Positions 25,865 through 37,406 of a stretch of DNA of 64,000 bases are shown one piece after another. Origin of the DNA: Xanthomonas maliensis (GTDB lineage: Bacteria; Pseudomonadota; Gammaproteobacteria; Xanthomonadales; Xanthomonadaceae). How positions within the stretch are numbered: position 1 is the stretch's first letter; each line of letters starts with the position of its first letter. The stretch lies in NCBI RefSeq assembly GCF_009192945.1, contig NZ_NSET01000047.1, positions 1-64,000 on the forward strand. The letters run 5' to 3'. Below the pieces are notes generated by a model, which saw nothing but the letters and a program-made list of their open reading frames with translations, was not told where the DNA came from and made no database searches. The translations under genes and the position numbers were made by a program.

Positions 25865-26809
25865 ATGACCGATAAACACGCCAAAATCGTCATCACCGGC
25901 GCCGCAGGCCTGGTTGGGCAGAACCTGGTCGTCGAACTCGAACAGCAGGGTTACACCCATCTGGTGGCGATCGACAAGCATGCGCACAACCTGCAGATCC
26001 TGCGTGAACTGCATCCTGCCGTTCGCGTCATCCATGCCGACCTGGCCGAGCCCGGCGATTGGTCGCGCGAATTCGAGGGTGCGGCCTGCGTGGCGCAATT
26101 GCATGCGCAGATCACCGGCAAGACCACCGATCTATTCACCCGTAATAACCTGACCGCTACCCAACACGTACTCGACGCCTGTCGCGCCGCAAACGTGCCT
26201 TATTTGGTGCACATCAGTTCTTCAGTGGTTAACTCGGTCGCCAAGGACGATTACACCAACACCAAGCGTGCCCAGGAAGAGATGGTGGTGGCCAGCGGAG
26301 TTCGCCACTGCGTATTGCGTCCGACGCTGATGTTCGGCTGGTTTGACCCCAAACACCTGGGCTGGCTGTCGCGCTTCATGGCCAAGACGCCGGTATTTCC
26401 CATCCCAGGCGACGGCAAGTTCATGCGGCAGCCGCTCTACGAGCGCGACTTCTGCCGCTGCATCGCCAAGTGCATCGAGCGCGAACCCGACGGACAGATC
26501 TACGACATCGTTGGCGACACCCGCGTCGACTACGTCGATATCATCAAGACGATCAAACGGGTCAAGAAACTACGCACCATGATCGTGCATATCCCGATCG
26601 GTTTCTTCGCCCTCCTGCTACGCGTGTATTCGCTCTTCAGTTCCAAACCGCCGTTCACTGCCGACCAGCTGAAGGCACTCAGTGCTGGCGATGACTTCAA
26701 GGGCGTCGATACCGATGCGGTATTCGGCGTGCGGCAAACGCCGTTCGAGGACGCGATCCGCGAAAGCTATACCGACCCGCGCTACAGCCATATCGTGCTC
26801 CAGCGCTGA
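25865..26809 (+). CDS. NAD-dependent epimerase/dehydratase family protein
   Basis: This 314-residue extended SDR protein has the nucleotide motif ITGAAGLVGQNLVVEL at the N terminus. SSVVNSVAKDDYTNTKRAQE carries a YxxxK-type pair (YTNTK), and VLRPTLMFGWFDP is a substrate loop. The fold and substrate class (nucleotide sugar or lipid-linked sugar) are clear, but the exact substrate is not recognisable. It begins directly after the DprE2-like gene, so it may modify the lipid-linked sugar. The preferred ATG at 25865 lies 1 base after the previous stop. Confidence 0.75.
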   Translation: MTDKHAKIVITGAAGLVGQNLVVELEQQGYTHLVAIDKHAHNLQILRELHPAVRVIHADLAEPGDWSREFEGAACVAQLHAQITGKTTDLFTRNNLTATQHVLDACRAANVPYLVHISSSVVNSVAKDDYTNTKRAQEEMVVASGVRHCVLRPTLMFGWFDPKHLGWLSRFMAKTPVFPIPGDGKFMRQPLYERDFCRCIAKCIEREPDGQIYDIVGDTRVDYVDIIKTIKRVKKLRTMIVHIPIGFFALLLRVYSLFSSKPPFTADQLKALSAGDDFKGVDTDAVFGVRQTPFEDAIRESYTDPRYSHIVLQR

Positions 26810-26830
26810 ACCGTCATTACGAGATAGAAC

Positions 26831-28126
26831 ATGAGCACATTCGCAATCGTCGGCAGCGGCCCCATGGGCCTGATGGCTGCCATGGAACTGTTGAAGAAAG
26901 GCCATCAGGTCGACGTGTACGAACGCGACGACCGCATCGGCGGCATGTCTGCAGATTTCGACTTCGACGGCCTGCGCATCGAGCGCTACTACCACTTCAT
27001 CTGCAAGACCGATTTTCCACTGTTCAAGCTGCTCAAGGACCTGAAGCTGTCCGATCGGCTGCACTGGACGGACACCAAGATGGGGTATTACTACCAGGGC
27101 AAGCTGCACAAGTGGGGAACACCGTTTGCGCTGCTCGGCTTCCCGCACCTGGGATTGGTCGACAAAGTGCGTTACGCGTTACACGTCATGCACACCAAGG
27201 GTATCAAGGACTGGGCACCACTGGACAAGGAGAACGCGCGCGACTGGATCACTCGCTGGATCGGCCCCAAGGCCTACGAGGTGATGTGGGAGAAGGCATT
27301 CGCGCTGAAGTTCTTCGAGTACCAGAACGACTTGTCCGCCTCGTGGATCGGCACCCGCATCAAGCGCGTGGCGCTGTCGCGGCGCAATCTGTTCAACGAA
27401 AGCATGGGCTACCTGGACGGCGGTTCGGCCGTGTTGTTGGAACGCATGGCGGCGGAAGTGACGCGCCTGGGAGGCCGCATCCTGTTGTCGCAACCGATTG
27501 AAGAAGTTGCCTCTGTCGATGGCAAGGTCACCGGCATCCGCACTCGCGACGGGCAACACGCCTACGACGGCGTGGTGTCGACAGCACCAATCCAATACGT
27601 GCCTGGCATGGTGCCAGGCTTGCCCAAGACCTTCGCCGACCAGGTCACCGCAATCGAGAACATCCCGGTCGCCTGCGTGATCCTGAAGCTGTCCGAGCCG
27701 GTCAGTGAGAACTTCTGGATGAACATCAGTGACGACCGGATCGCCATCCCCGGCTTGATCGAATACAGCAACCTCAACCCAGGTAAGGGCGCTGGCGAGC
27801 ACATCGTCTATGCGCCCTACTACATGCCCAAGACCCACCCGAAGTGGCAGTGGAGCAACCAGCAGCTCATCGACGAAGTCATCGGCTACCTGCCGATGAT
27901 CAATCCGAATTTCAAGCCGGAGTGGATTCGCGCGAGCCATTGCCATCGCTACGAGTATGCGCAGACGATCTGCCCGCCCGGATTCCAGGACATGCTGCCG
28001 CCGATGAAGACGCCGCTGAAGGGCTTCTATATGGCGGATACGGCGTACTACTACCCAGAGGATCGCTCGATCAATGAAAGTATCGCCGTGGGGCAGCGCC
28101 TCGCGGCAGAGGCGAAAGCCGGATGA
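26831..28126 (+). CDS. FAD-dependent oxidoreductase (amine-oxidase/protoporphyrinogen-oxidase-like fold)
   Basis: This 431-residue protein has an N-terminal FAD motif VGSGPMGLMAAMELLKKGH followed by YERDDRIGGMS. The C-terminal FAD-contact region is FYMADTAYYYPEDRSINESI. The middle contains a WARD-like YEVMWEKAFALKFF segment and a GYLDGGSAVLLERMA loop. Related genes are annotated in glycan clusters as FAD-dependent NAD(P)-type oxidoreductases or UDP-galactopyranose-mutase-like proteins. I cannot name the substrate. The ATG at 26831 and the 4-base overlap with the GtrA gene (ATGA) place it in the glycosylation operon. Confidence 0.7.
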   Translation: MSTFAIVGSGPMGLMAAMELLKKGHQVDVYERDDRIGGMSADFDFDGLRIERYYHFICKTDFPLFKLLKDLKLSDRLHWTDTKMGYYYQGKLHKWGTPFALLGFPHLGLVDKVRYALHVMHTKGIKDWAPLDKENARDWITRWIGPKAYEVMWEKAFALKFFEYQNDLSASWIGTRIKRVALSRRNLFNESMGYLDGGSAVLLERMAAEVTRLGGRILLSQPIEEVASVDGKVTGIRTRDGQHAYDGVVSTAPIQYVPGMVPGLPKTFADQVTAIENIPVACVILKLSEPVSENFWMNISDDRIAIPGLIEYSNLNPGKGAGEHIVYAPYYMPKTHPKWQWSNQQLIDEVIGYLPMINPNFKPEWIRASHCHRYEYAQTICPPGFQDMLPPMKTPLKGFYMADTAYYYPEDRSINESIAVGQRLAAEAKAG

Positions 28127-28515
28127 AAAGGCAGGCGTTGCTATTCTTGATGGCCGGCGGCATCGCTGCCGCCGCCAACTTCGGATCGCGCATCGCGCTC
28201 AGTCAGATTGTCCCCTATGTGCCTGCCATCGTCACGGCTTACATGATCGGGATGATCACCGCATTTACGCTGAACCGGGCATTCGTTTTCAAGGACGCCA
28301 CCAACTCGGTGCGCTCCCAGGCAGCCTGGTTTGTATTGATCAATCTGTTGGCAGTTGCCCAGACCGTCTTGATCAGCGTATGGCTGTCGCATTGGCTGGT
28401 GAAGGGACTGGCCAGCGAGGAGCTTGCCGAGACGATCGCACACGCGGTCGGCGTGATCTTTCCGGTCTTCACCAGCTTTGCCGGCCATAAGTATCTTTCA
28501 TTCCGGACGCATTGA
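28123..28515 (+). CDS. GtrA-like membrane protein
   Basis: This 130-residue protein with four hydrophobic segments belongs to the GtrA family. It starts with basic residues and a hydrophobic helix (LLFLMAGGIAAAANFGSRI), followed by MIGMITAFTLNRAFVF, whose FxLNRxFVF-like element is family-typical. The C-terminal FAGHKYLSFR matches the family NKYxxF end. GtrA proteins are thought to move or support polyprenyl-phosphate sugars in the membrane. The overlap with the FAD gene supports co-expression with the DprE1/E2-like genes. Confidence 0.85.
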   Translation: MKRQALLFLMAGGIAAAANFGSRIALSQIVPYVPAIVTAYMIGMITAFTLNRAFVFKDATNSVRSQAAWFVLINLLAVAQTVLISVWLSHWLVKGLASEELAETIAHAVGVIFPVFTSFAGHKYLSFRTH

Positions 28516-28611
28516 ACGCAACCAGACACGGCCCGGTGCCCCTGCAAACGCAATGACATCTCCGGCGTCAGTAGCACCGGACACGCATGCAGGGGACCAA
28601 CAACTACCTAG

Positions 28612-30627
28612 CTATCGGGCGACCGTTTCACATAGATCGAGCGGAGCATTCTCGCAGCGCTGCATCGGGCCAAGATCCAGTGGAGGTAGTCCGTAGTCAT
28701 AAGTGAACCATCCAGCCCCCTCTTGCAGTAACTCCAACCGCACCACTGCTCCATTGTCGAACTCGCTTGCCCGAACGCTCAGCACCATCTCGGTGCTCGA
28801 TCCCGGCTTGATACCAGGAAGCGGGGTACGCAGGAGCTCCGTACGCGGCATGGCACGTTGGCCACCTTTCCCACCAGGCAGCCGCACGATCGCCAGATTG
28901 ACCGGGTACGCACCATGACCAGCCAACGGCTTGAGTCCAACGTTACTGACGACAATCCGCATGACGAGCAAGCCAGAGTCATGTTCTAAGCGTGGCTGAC
29001 CGTCGAGTCGCATGACGACAGCGGTTTCCGTCGGCAGTAGCTTGACGTCGGTAGACAAGCTTGCGTCACCGACTTTTGGCGAAGTGCGATTCCCCAGGTT
29101 GCCTGCACCTTCTGCCAGGTAATAGCGCACCTGCGGCGTTGCCGCGATCTGCTTGCGCTGAGGAAGGAACTTGCTGCTGACGAGAACGAACTGATGCTTA
29201 CCGTCTTCGTCGCAGCGATTCTCTTCGTGAAAGAGGATGTGCCAGGACCCCGTATCGATGCAGACGCCGGGATGCTGGGGGTCGACCCGCTTAGCATATG
29301 CCAGTAGCGTCGCCGAGTCCGCCCAGCTATCGTCCCATCCGCCTTGCCTATCGATCGTCAGCGCAACTTGTTTGCCTCCCGCTTTCACGGTGAGCACATC
29401 AAGCGCCTTTTGATAGACAGCGACCGGCATCGATGCAGGTGTTTGCAATAGTTCGCTGGACTTGGCCCCTAGCAAAACGGCCACGCCAACCGCACTCAGC
29501 GCAAGCGCGTATCCGACAGCTGGCCGCCTTTGCTTCCACAAGGCAACAAGGCTAACAACCGTCAACGCGGCCAGAATCGCATAAAACGGCGTGAACCAGT
29601 ATTCGAGGTAGCGATACTCAAGACTATCGATCCCCTTGCGCGCGTACAGCATCGCGGCGACTAATCCGGCCAGAAAAATCAGCGCACCAACAGAGACGTG
29701 ACGCCGTTCGACCCTCGCACGCAACGCCCATCCCACCACGATGGCGAGCGGCAACACCAAATACCAGAACGGGACGAAATCGAACACATAGCCGACTACC
29801 GCGGGTATCTGATTTGGCTCGCGATGACCGGCGAAGGCAAAGTACTTGGGAAATTCGCCAGGCCAATGCACCAATGTTTGCGCCAGCAAAGGCGCAAGCA
29901 ATGCAATGATCAGCAGCGCACTGATGAGCAACGTCGACTTGCTGAGCGTGTTGAGTGGCGCCATCGCCCATTGACCTGAGCGCCAGGCAATCACGCACCC
30001 CGCCACCAGGACAAAGCAGATGATAGGAACCAGACCGACAAAGCTGGCGTGCCCGTGTATTAGTCCTCCCGCCCCCAGGATCAGCCAGGGAAGCCAGCGC
30101 CAGCCAAGCAACAACAAACCAGCAGCCCCGACGACGAAGACAACCGAAGCGCCGACGTAAAGAAATGGCGGCCAGGGCGCAGTGAAACTATAGGATTTGG
30201 CTAGTAGCAGTACCACCGTGAATACCGAAGCGCCAAGCAACGCTTCGGCAACGCTGCCGGTGAGCCGATGCATGAACGCAACGACCAAGGCGATTGCCAA
30301 TGCAGCAAAGCTCAAGCTTGCAAAAACCTGCGCCGCGAAGGGCGAGTGGAAGATAGGAATCAGGTCGAAAAAAAGCAGTTCCGACCATGCCATAAGCTGA
30401 AAGAAAAACGGCCCGGGATGATAGAAGCCAACGCGGCTGTAGTTACCATGCCAAAGCGCTAAATGCTTCGCTTCGACCACCAGCATATCGTTGGACGCAT
30501 AGTCGGTGAACGGCAGCACCGCGTCGTGGAAGAAGAACGATCCCTTGGTGATCAAGACCGCTGCGACGATCGCCACGAACGTTGCGACGGCCAGAAGGAA
30601 CGTGACACTGAGATATTTGCGTATCAT
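28612..30627 (-). CDS. GT-C-like multi-pass membrane glycosyltransferase candidate
   Basis: This 671-residue protein (ATG at 30627, no obvious ribosome-binding site) has about 11-12 hydrophobic helices over residues 8-400. A largely soluble C-terminal 260 residues follow, probably periplasmic. The first outer loop has acidic TDYASND and then VGFYHPGPFFFQL, a layout like GT-C enzymes that use polyprenyl-phosphate sugars. The C-terminal domain includes GGWDDSWADSATLLAYAKRV. No close family name is recognised. It converges with the GtrA gene and is the natural candidate for transferring the DprE1/E2-derived sugar. The longer TTG start at 30696 would add 23 residues without improving the membrane topology. 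Confidence 0.6.
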   Translation of the reverse strand: MIRKYLSVTFLLAVATFVAIVAAVLITKGSFFFHDAVLPFTDYASNDMLVVEAKHLALWHGNYSRVGFYHPGPFFFQLMAWSELLFFDLIPIFHSPFAAQVFASLSFAALAIALVVAFMHRLTGSVAEALLGASVFTVVLLLAKSYSFTAPWPPFLYVGASVVFVVGAAGLLLLGWRWLPWLILGAGGLIHGHASFVGLVPIICFVLVAGCVIAWRSGQWAMAPLNTLSKSTLLISALLIIALLAPLLAQTLVHWPGEFPKYFAFAGHREPNQIPAVVGYVFDFVPFWYLVLPLAIVVGWALRARVERRHVSVGALIFLAGLVAAMLYARKGIDSLEYRYLEYWFTPFYAILAALTVVSLVALWKQRRPAVGYALALSAVGVAVLLGAKSSELLQTPASMPVAVYQKALDVLTVKAGGKQVALTIDRQGGWDDSWADSATLLAYAKRVDPQHPGVCIDTGSWHILFHEENRCDEDGKHQFVLVSSKFLPQRKQIAATPQVRYYLAEGAGNLGNRTSPKVGDASLSTDVKLLPTETAVVMRLDGQPRLEHDSGLLVMRIVVSNVGLKPLAGHGAYPVNLAIVRLPGGKGGQRAMPRTELLRTPLPGIKPGSSTEMVLSVRASEFDNGAVVRLELLQEGAGWFTYDYGLPPLDLGPMQRCENAPLDLCETVAR

Positions 30628-30855
30628 TTGGCCGATGACGTCTATGGAACGGTGCTTACGAATCCGGCACTCGGCTAAATGTGTGCCCAGAGGCAAGCCG
30701 ACGCCGAATCATTCAGCCACGCGCTCATGCATGGAAGAGCTGGAATTGAATGCTAGGCCAGTACACTCCCTCCTGTCCACCGCCTCAGACTGCACGAGGC
30801 TGCAATGACCGCTCTGCATCGCCGCCGGCCCCCTTACGACAGAAAGCTCAGCAGG

Positions 30856-31743
30856 CTACGGCGCCGACAGCATCCATTCCAGAGTATCGCGGAGCGGGCG
30901 GAATGACACTTCCCCGGTCAAGGCAAGCAAGTGCTCGTTCGATCCTGCCAGCCGATTGACCTCATTGATACGCATGAATTCGGCGTCACTCTGGATTTGG
31001 AAAGAGACGCCCGAAATGTTCTCGACGAGTTCGATCACGGCACGCAAACTCGTTGATCGCCCACTGCAGATATTGACCGTTTCTCCGCCGAGCTTTCTGG
31101 CTATCAGCAGCCCATAGCATGCCACCAAATCGCGTACGTCCGTGAAGTCACGCTCGACATCAAGGTTACCCAGGCGCACGACCAATTCGCCTCTGCGCGC
31201 GTGATCCACCAACTTGGAGACGAAAAAAGACGGCGCCTGACCGATACCGATGTAGTTGAATGGCCGCGTCAGTACGATGGGCAAGCGGTCCATGTAAAGC
31301 TGGGCCACATACTCCGCAGCTACCTTGCTGACGGCGTAGTCGTTGAACGGTGCCATCGGCGACTGTTCGGTCAGCAGGGTATGCGACGATGGTCCGTAGA
31401 CATGCGCGCTACTGGCGATCAGCACGCTCGACGGAGCCTGCTTCAGTTGACTCAAAGCATCAAGAAGGTTTCTCGTACCGACGACGTTGGTTTGGTAGAT
31501 CGCTGAAATATCCTGATGGGCGACGTGGGAGATGCCGGCCAGATGCACTACGATCTCCGGACGTATCCGCTCGACTACCTCCCCGAGGCGAGGACGATCC
31601 AGCAGATCAACCGCGGTCACGTCGGCGGTCGAGCCGCCCGAGCGACGCAGGCCGTGCACCCGATAGCCCCTGCGCTGTAGTTCTTCGGCCATGTAGGGCC
31701 CGGTGAAACCATCTACACCGGTGACAATTGCAGTCGGCGTCAT
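30856..31743 (-). CDS. rmd: GDP-6-deoxy-D-mannose reductase (Rmd)
   Basis: This 295-residue SDR enzyme would reduce GDP-4-keto-6-deoxy-D-mannose from Gmd to GDP-D-rhamnose. TGVDGFTGPYMAEELQRRGY at the N terminus and LVIASSAHVYGP-like SSVLIASSAHVYGP are Rmd-like. The catalytic pair is in DYAVSKVAAE, and RPFNYIGIGQAPSFFVSKL and RDFTDVRD follow. It is the last gene of the minus-strand O-antigen operon, 81 bases after gmd. D-rhamnose is a common O-antigen sugar in Xanthomonas and Pseudomonas A-band polymers. Confidence 0.88.
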   Translation of the reverse strand: MTPTAIVTGVDGFTGPYMAEELQRRGYRVHGLRRSGGSTADVTAVDLLDRPRLGEVVERIRPEIVVHLAGISHVAHQDISAIYQTNVVGTRNLLDALSQLKQAPSSVLIASSAHVYGPSSHTLLTEQSPMAPFNDYAVSKVAAEYVAQLYMDRLPIVLTRPFNYIGIGQAPSFFVSKLVDHARRGELVVRLGNLDVERDFTDVRDLVACYGLLIARKLGGETVNICSGRSTSLRAVIELVENISGVSFQIQSDAEFMRINEVNRLAGSNEHLLALTGEVSFRPLRDTLEWMLSAP

Positions 31744-31824
31744 TGAAACAGTTTCCTTGCAACTTGTAGGGCATTGGATGCCCCCCGATGACGCCGACGC
31801 CAGCGAGGGGATGACGCGACAAAC

Positions 31825-34195
<2,371 letters not shown>

Positions 34196-34199
<4 letters not shown>

Positions 34200-35233
34200 C
34201 GAGTCAGAGTCTCCACCGTCGTCTTCCAGTTGATTGCCATCCCTGTCCAGCGCTCATAAGCGGCCTGCCCACGCTCCATCGTTTCAGTACGATTAGCGAA
34301 GACAGCGCCGATCGCGGCCGCGAGCTGCGCAGTGTCGTCCTGGCAGACCCAACCTTGACTTCCGTCGTGGATCAATTCGGTCAGATCGCCCGAATCATCC
34401 ACCGTAATAACGGCTTTTCGCGCCTGGCACGCTTCCATCGTCACGTAGCCATAGGAATCTTCGTTGAAAGGCAGGTAGGCGCAGGCCAGTGCGCCATTGA
34501 CATAACTAGCGATGGTTTCGCGCGGGAGAAAACCGATATCCAGTTTTACTCGGTCATGCAGCCCATGCTTTTCCACCAGCTCGCGGAGGCGATCTGCGTC
34601 GGCGAGCCCATCCGGCGGACCTGCGATGATCAGACGTGCGTTTCCGGGCGCCTGCGCCAACGCTTCGACAAGACGGTGCTGGCGCTTGCTCAAATTGATG
34701 CGTCCGCCGGCGAAAATATAATCGCCGTATTCGCCTCCAGCAAACATTTCTTCATCGTTGAGCGGTGCGCGCAGAATCGACGAATGCACGTGGTTATAAC
34801 GCAGCAGCCGCTCCTGCACGGTGCGGCCGACCGCATATACCTGTTTGACGGTGTCGAAGCACTGATTATCGGTTTCGATGATGGCGCTACGGATCTGTCG
34901 CCCCTCGGCAGTGTCCGGAATGTTCGAATGGCCGGCATCCCAGAGGTCGTAAGCCTGGCGATACTGGTGCGCCAACCACATCACCTTGTCCTCGAACGGG
35001 AGCAGATAGGCTGGAAACTTCATCGCGATCACGCGATCAACATTTCCGATGCGGAAGTTCTGGCACATGAGCATCTCGCCGATCAAACGCTCAGGCGGAT
35101 CCCAAGTGAAGGGAATCCTCAACAGTTCGGAGTCATGTCCGTGCATCCTGAGATTGGCAACCAGCCGGTCGGCCAGCTCTTCAGCACCGCCGCGGATCCC
35201 GGGGACCATATTGTTCAAGACGAGGATCTTCAC
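34196..35233 (-). CDS. Glycosyltransferase family 4 (tandem paralogue 1)
   Basis: This 345-residue GT4-like enzyme has N-terminal MVPGIRGGAEELADRL, a donor domain with FAGGRINLSKRQHRLVEALA, and the acidic motif NEDSYGYVTMEACQARKAVI. The GTG at 35233 overlaps the stop of the next gene (GTGA). It shares a clear pattern with the gene at 35230, including QRLLRYN-like and KRQHRLVEA/KRQHLLLEA blocks, so the two look like an old tandem duplication. It probably adds one residue type of the perosamine/rhamnose repeat. Confidence 0.83.
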
Positions 35234-36264
35234 GACAGTACTCGCTCGATGATATGACTCCAATCAATACGTAACTCCCGCACGCGCTCGCGTGCACCAA
35301 GACCCATCCGTGAAGCGTGCCCGCGATCCGCCCAGAGGCGATCGATCACTTCCGCCAGTGCGCGAGGATCTGGCTCGGCGATGAGGCCGCTGCGTCCGTC
35401 CTCGACAAACTCCACCACGCCTCCCGAGTCGGTCGTGGTCAGAATGGGCTTGCCGGCTGACGCCGCCTCCAACGAAGGATAACCGTACGAATCCTCATCC
35501 TTGGGCAGATAAGCGGCCGCCAGCGCGGTAGAAAGCCAGGAGATTTTCTCTTCCTCGCTGATCCAGCGATTCACCAACACCACACGCTCGGCAAGCCCAT
35601 GCTCTAGGATTGTCGCATGCAGTTGATTGACGTAATCCACGCTACCTGCACCGCACAGTCGCAACTTCACTGGCGTGCGCACATAGCGAAATGCTTCCAG
35701 TAGAAGATGCTGGCGCTTATGAGGCTCGATGCGGCAAACGCACACGATCTCATCGCCCTGGCCGGCATCATGGAACTTCGAAACATCGTGCAGTGGTGGA
35801 TATAGCACCTCCGCAGACACGTTGTTATAGCGCTTGAGGCGATCGGCGACGACCTGCGAATTCGCAAATACTCTGCGCGCCTCGTTAAGCGCGGTCGTAT
35901 CGGCGCGTACGATTGCATTGCGCAGAGACCGATGTCGCTCATCGTCGGGAAACGCGCGGTATGGCGAATCCCAAAGGTCGTAGAACAAACGAAAATGGTG
36001 AATGAACCACACCACTTTGTTCGGATGCTGGATCAAATGCGCAGGCGGTCTGGTCGTGATGATCCGGTCGACCGAATGGCTCAAGTCCATCAGCCGATAG
36101 CTCGCCATCTGCGGCAGCATGGAATCTGGCTCCTCCCACATCGGAAGATAGACGATCTCCACCTCATGCCCATGTTCGCGCAGCCGGGTTCCGAGCCACT
36201 CGACGATGAAACGCGCGCCCCCATTAATGAAAGGGACGAACGATGAGCAGATCGCGATGCGCAA
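35230..36264 (-). CDS. Glycosyltransferase family 4 (tandem paralogue 2)
   Basis: This 344-residue GT4-like enzyme begins MRIAICSSFVPFINGGARFI. The donor-domain motifs are CVCRIEPHKRQHLLLEAF near 178 and EDSYGYPSLEAASAGKPILT near 263, the latter with the conserved acid pattern. It is paralogous to 34196-35233. Only 2 bases separate it from the perosamine-synthase-like gene, so it is expected to be made in step with it and is a good candidate for a perosaminyltransferase, though this is inference. Confidence 0.84.
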   Translation of the reverse strand: MRIAICSSFVPFINGGARFIVEWLGTRLREHGHEVEIVYLPMWEEPDSMLPQMASYRLMDLSHSVDRIITTRPPAHLIQHPNKVVWFIHHFRLFYDLWDSPYRAFPDDERHRSLRNAIVRADTTALNEARRVFANSQVVADRLKRYNNVSAEVLYPPLHDVSKFHDAGQGDEIVCVCRIEPHKRQHLLLEAFRYVRTPVKLRLCGAGSVDYVNQLHATILEHGLAERVVLVNRWISEEEKISWLSTALAAAYLPKDEDSYGYPSLEAASAGKPILTTTDSGGVVEFVEDGRSGLIAEPDPRALAEVIDRLWADRGHASRMGLGARERVRELRIDWSHIIERVLS

Positions 36265-36266
36265 TG

Positions 36267-37397
36267 TCAGCGTCCCAGTTCGCGCATCGCCGAAGCGAGC
36301 GATGCAACGATACGGTCAATATCCGCCTTCTCCAGCGCGGCGTGGGTGGGCAGGTTGATGCCTCGACGCGCCTGATCGTTGGCAACGGGAAATTCGCTGC
36401 CATCCTGGAAGTAAGGTGGCAGCACGTGCATCGGATAAAACACTGGACGGGTCTCGACCCCATCTTGGTCCATCAGCGCCATGACGCGATCGCGCTGTTC
36501 TTCAGTGACACCCTTGAGCAGCACGGTGTACATCCAATAAACGTGCTTCGCATAGTCGGCTACGAAGGGGGTCTCGGCCAAATCCCGCTGCGAGGCGAAT
36601 GCTTCTGCATACCAGGCTGCGACGCGTTGACGTGCGGCCAGTGCGTCGTCGACCCGCTCCATTTGCGCCAAACCGATTGCAGCAGCGATGTTGGTCATCC
36701 GATAGTTGAAACCCACCACCGGAAACCAATAACGGCGCTTGGGATCCATCCCCTGACCGCGGTATAGCCGCAACCGCGCGGCCAAGTCGTCGTCGTCGGT
36801 CGTCACCATGCCGCCTTCTCCGGTGGTCACGATCTTGTTTCCGAAGAAGCTGAAGGTCGCGCAATCGCCGATCCCGCCGACCGGCCTGCCCTTGTACAAG
36901 GCACCATGCGCTTCGGCAGCATCCTCGATGACACGCAGACCATGGCGCTTGGCCACCTCAAGGACGGGATCCATATCGACGGGGTGGCCATAGAGATGGA
37001 CCACGATGATCGCCTTGGTTCGCTGTGTAATCTTGGCTTCCAGGCTGGATGCGTCGATGTTCATCGTGCCAGCCTCGGAATCAAGCAGCACCGGCGTCGC
37101 GTTGCAATAGGCAACTGCGTTGGCCGTAGCAATATAGGTCAGGGTCGGAATGAGCACCTCATCCCCCTCTCCGATCCCTAGCGCGACGAGAGCCAGATGG
37201 ATGGCAGTGGTGCCATTATTGATCGCGACAGCGTGCCGTACACCGCAAAAGCGCGCAAATGCGCTTTCAAATTTGCCGATAAACTCGCCAGCCGATGAAA
37301 TCCAGGTGGAGTCAAGACACTGGTTGACATATTCCTTTTCATTACCGCCCAGATTCGGCACAGCCACTGGGATGCGCTTGTTCGCCAAGGTATTCAT
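36267..37397 (-). CDS. GDP-perosamine synthase-like DegT/DnrJ/EryC1 aminotransferase
   Basis: This 376-residue PLP aminotransferase is expected to turn GDP-4-keto-6-deoxymannose into GDP-perosamine. The pyridoxal lysine is K188 in FSFFGNKIVTTGEGGMVTT, not the histidine found in colitose-type dehydrases. The HLYGHPVDMDPVLEVAKRHG and EDAAEAHGALYKG blocks are as in Per/RfbE. Gmd in the same operon supplies the keto sugar. A closely related 4-amino sugar synthase on another nucleotide cannot be fully excluded, but the context favours perosamine. The start follows a 9-base gap after the acetyltransferase gene. Confidence 0.85.
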   Translation of the reverse strand: MNTLANKRIPVAVPNLGGNEKEYVNQCLDSTWISSAGEFIGKFESAFARFCGVRHAVAINNGTTAIHLALVALGIGEGDEVLIPTLTYIATANAVAYCNATPVLLDSEAGTMNIDASSLEAKITQRTKAIIVVHLYGHPVDMDPVLEVAKRHGLRVIEDAAEAHGALYKGRPVGGIGDCATFSFFGNKIVTTGEGGMVTTDDDDLAARLRLYRGQGMDPKRRYWFPVVGFNYRMTNIAAAIGLAQMERVDDALAARQRVAAWYAEAFASQRDLAETPFVADYAKHVYWMYTVLLKGVTEEQRDRVMALMDQDGVETRPVFYPMHVLPPYFQDGSEFPVANDQARRGINLPTHAALEKADIDRIVASLASAMRELGR

Positions 37398-37406
37398 CAG
37401 TCTTTC

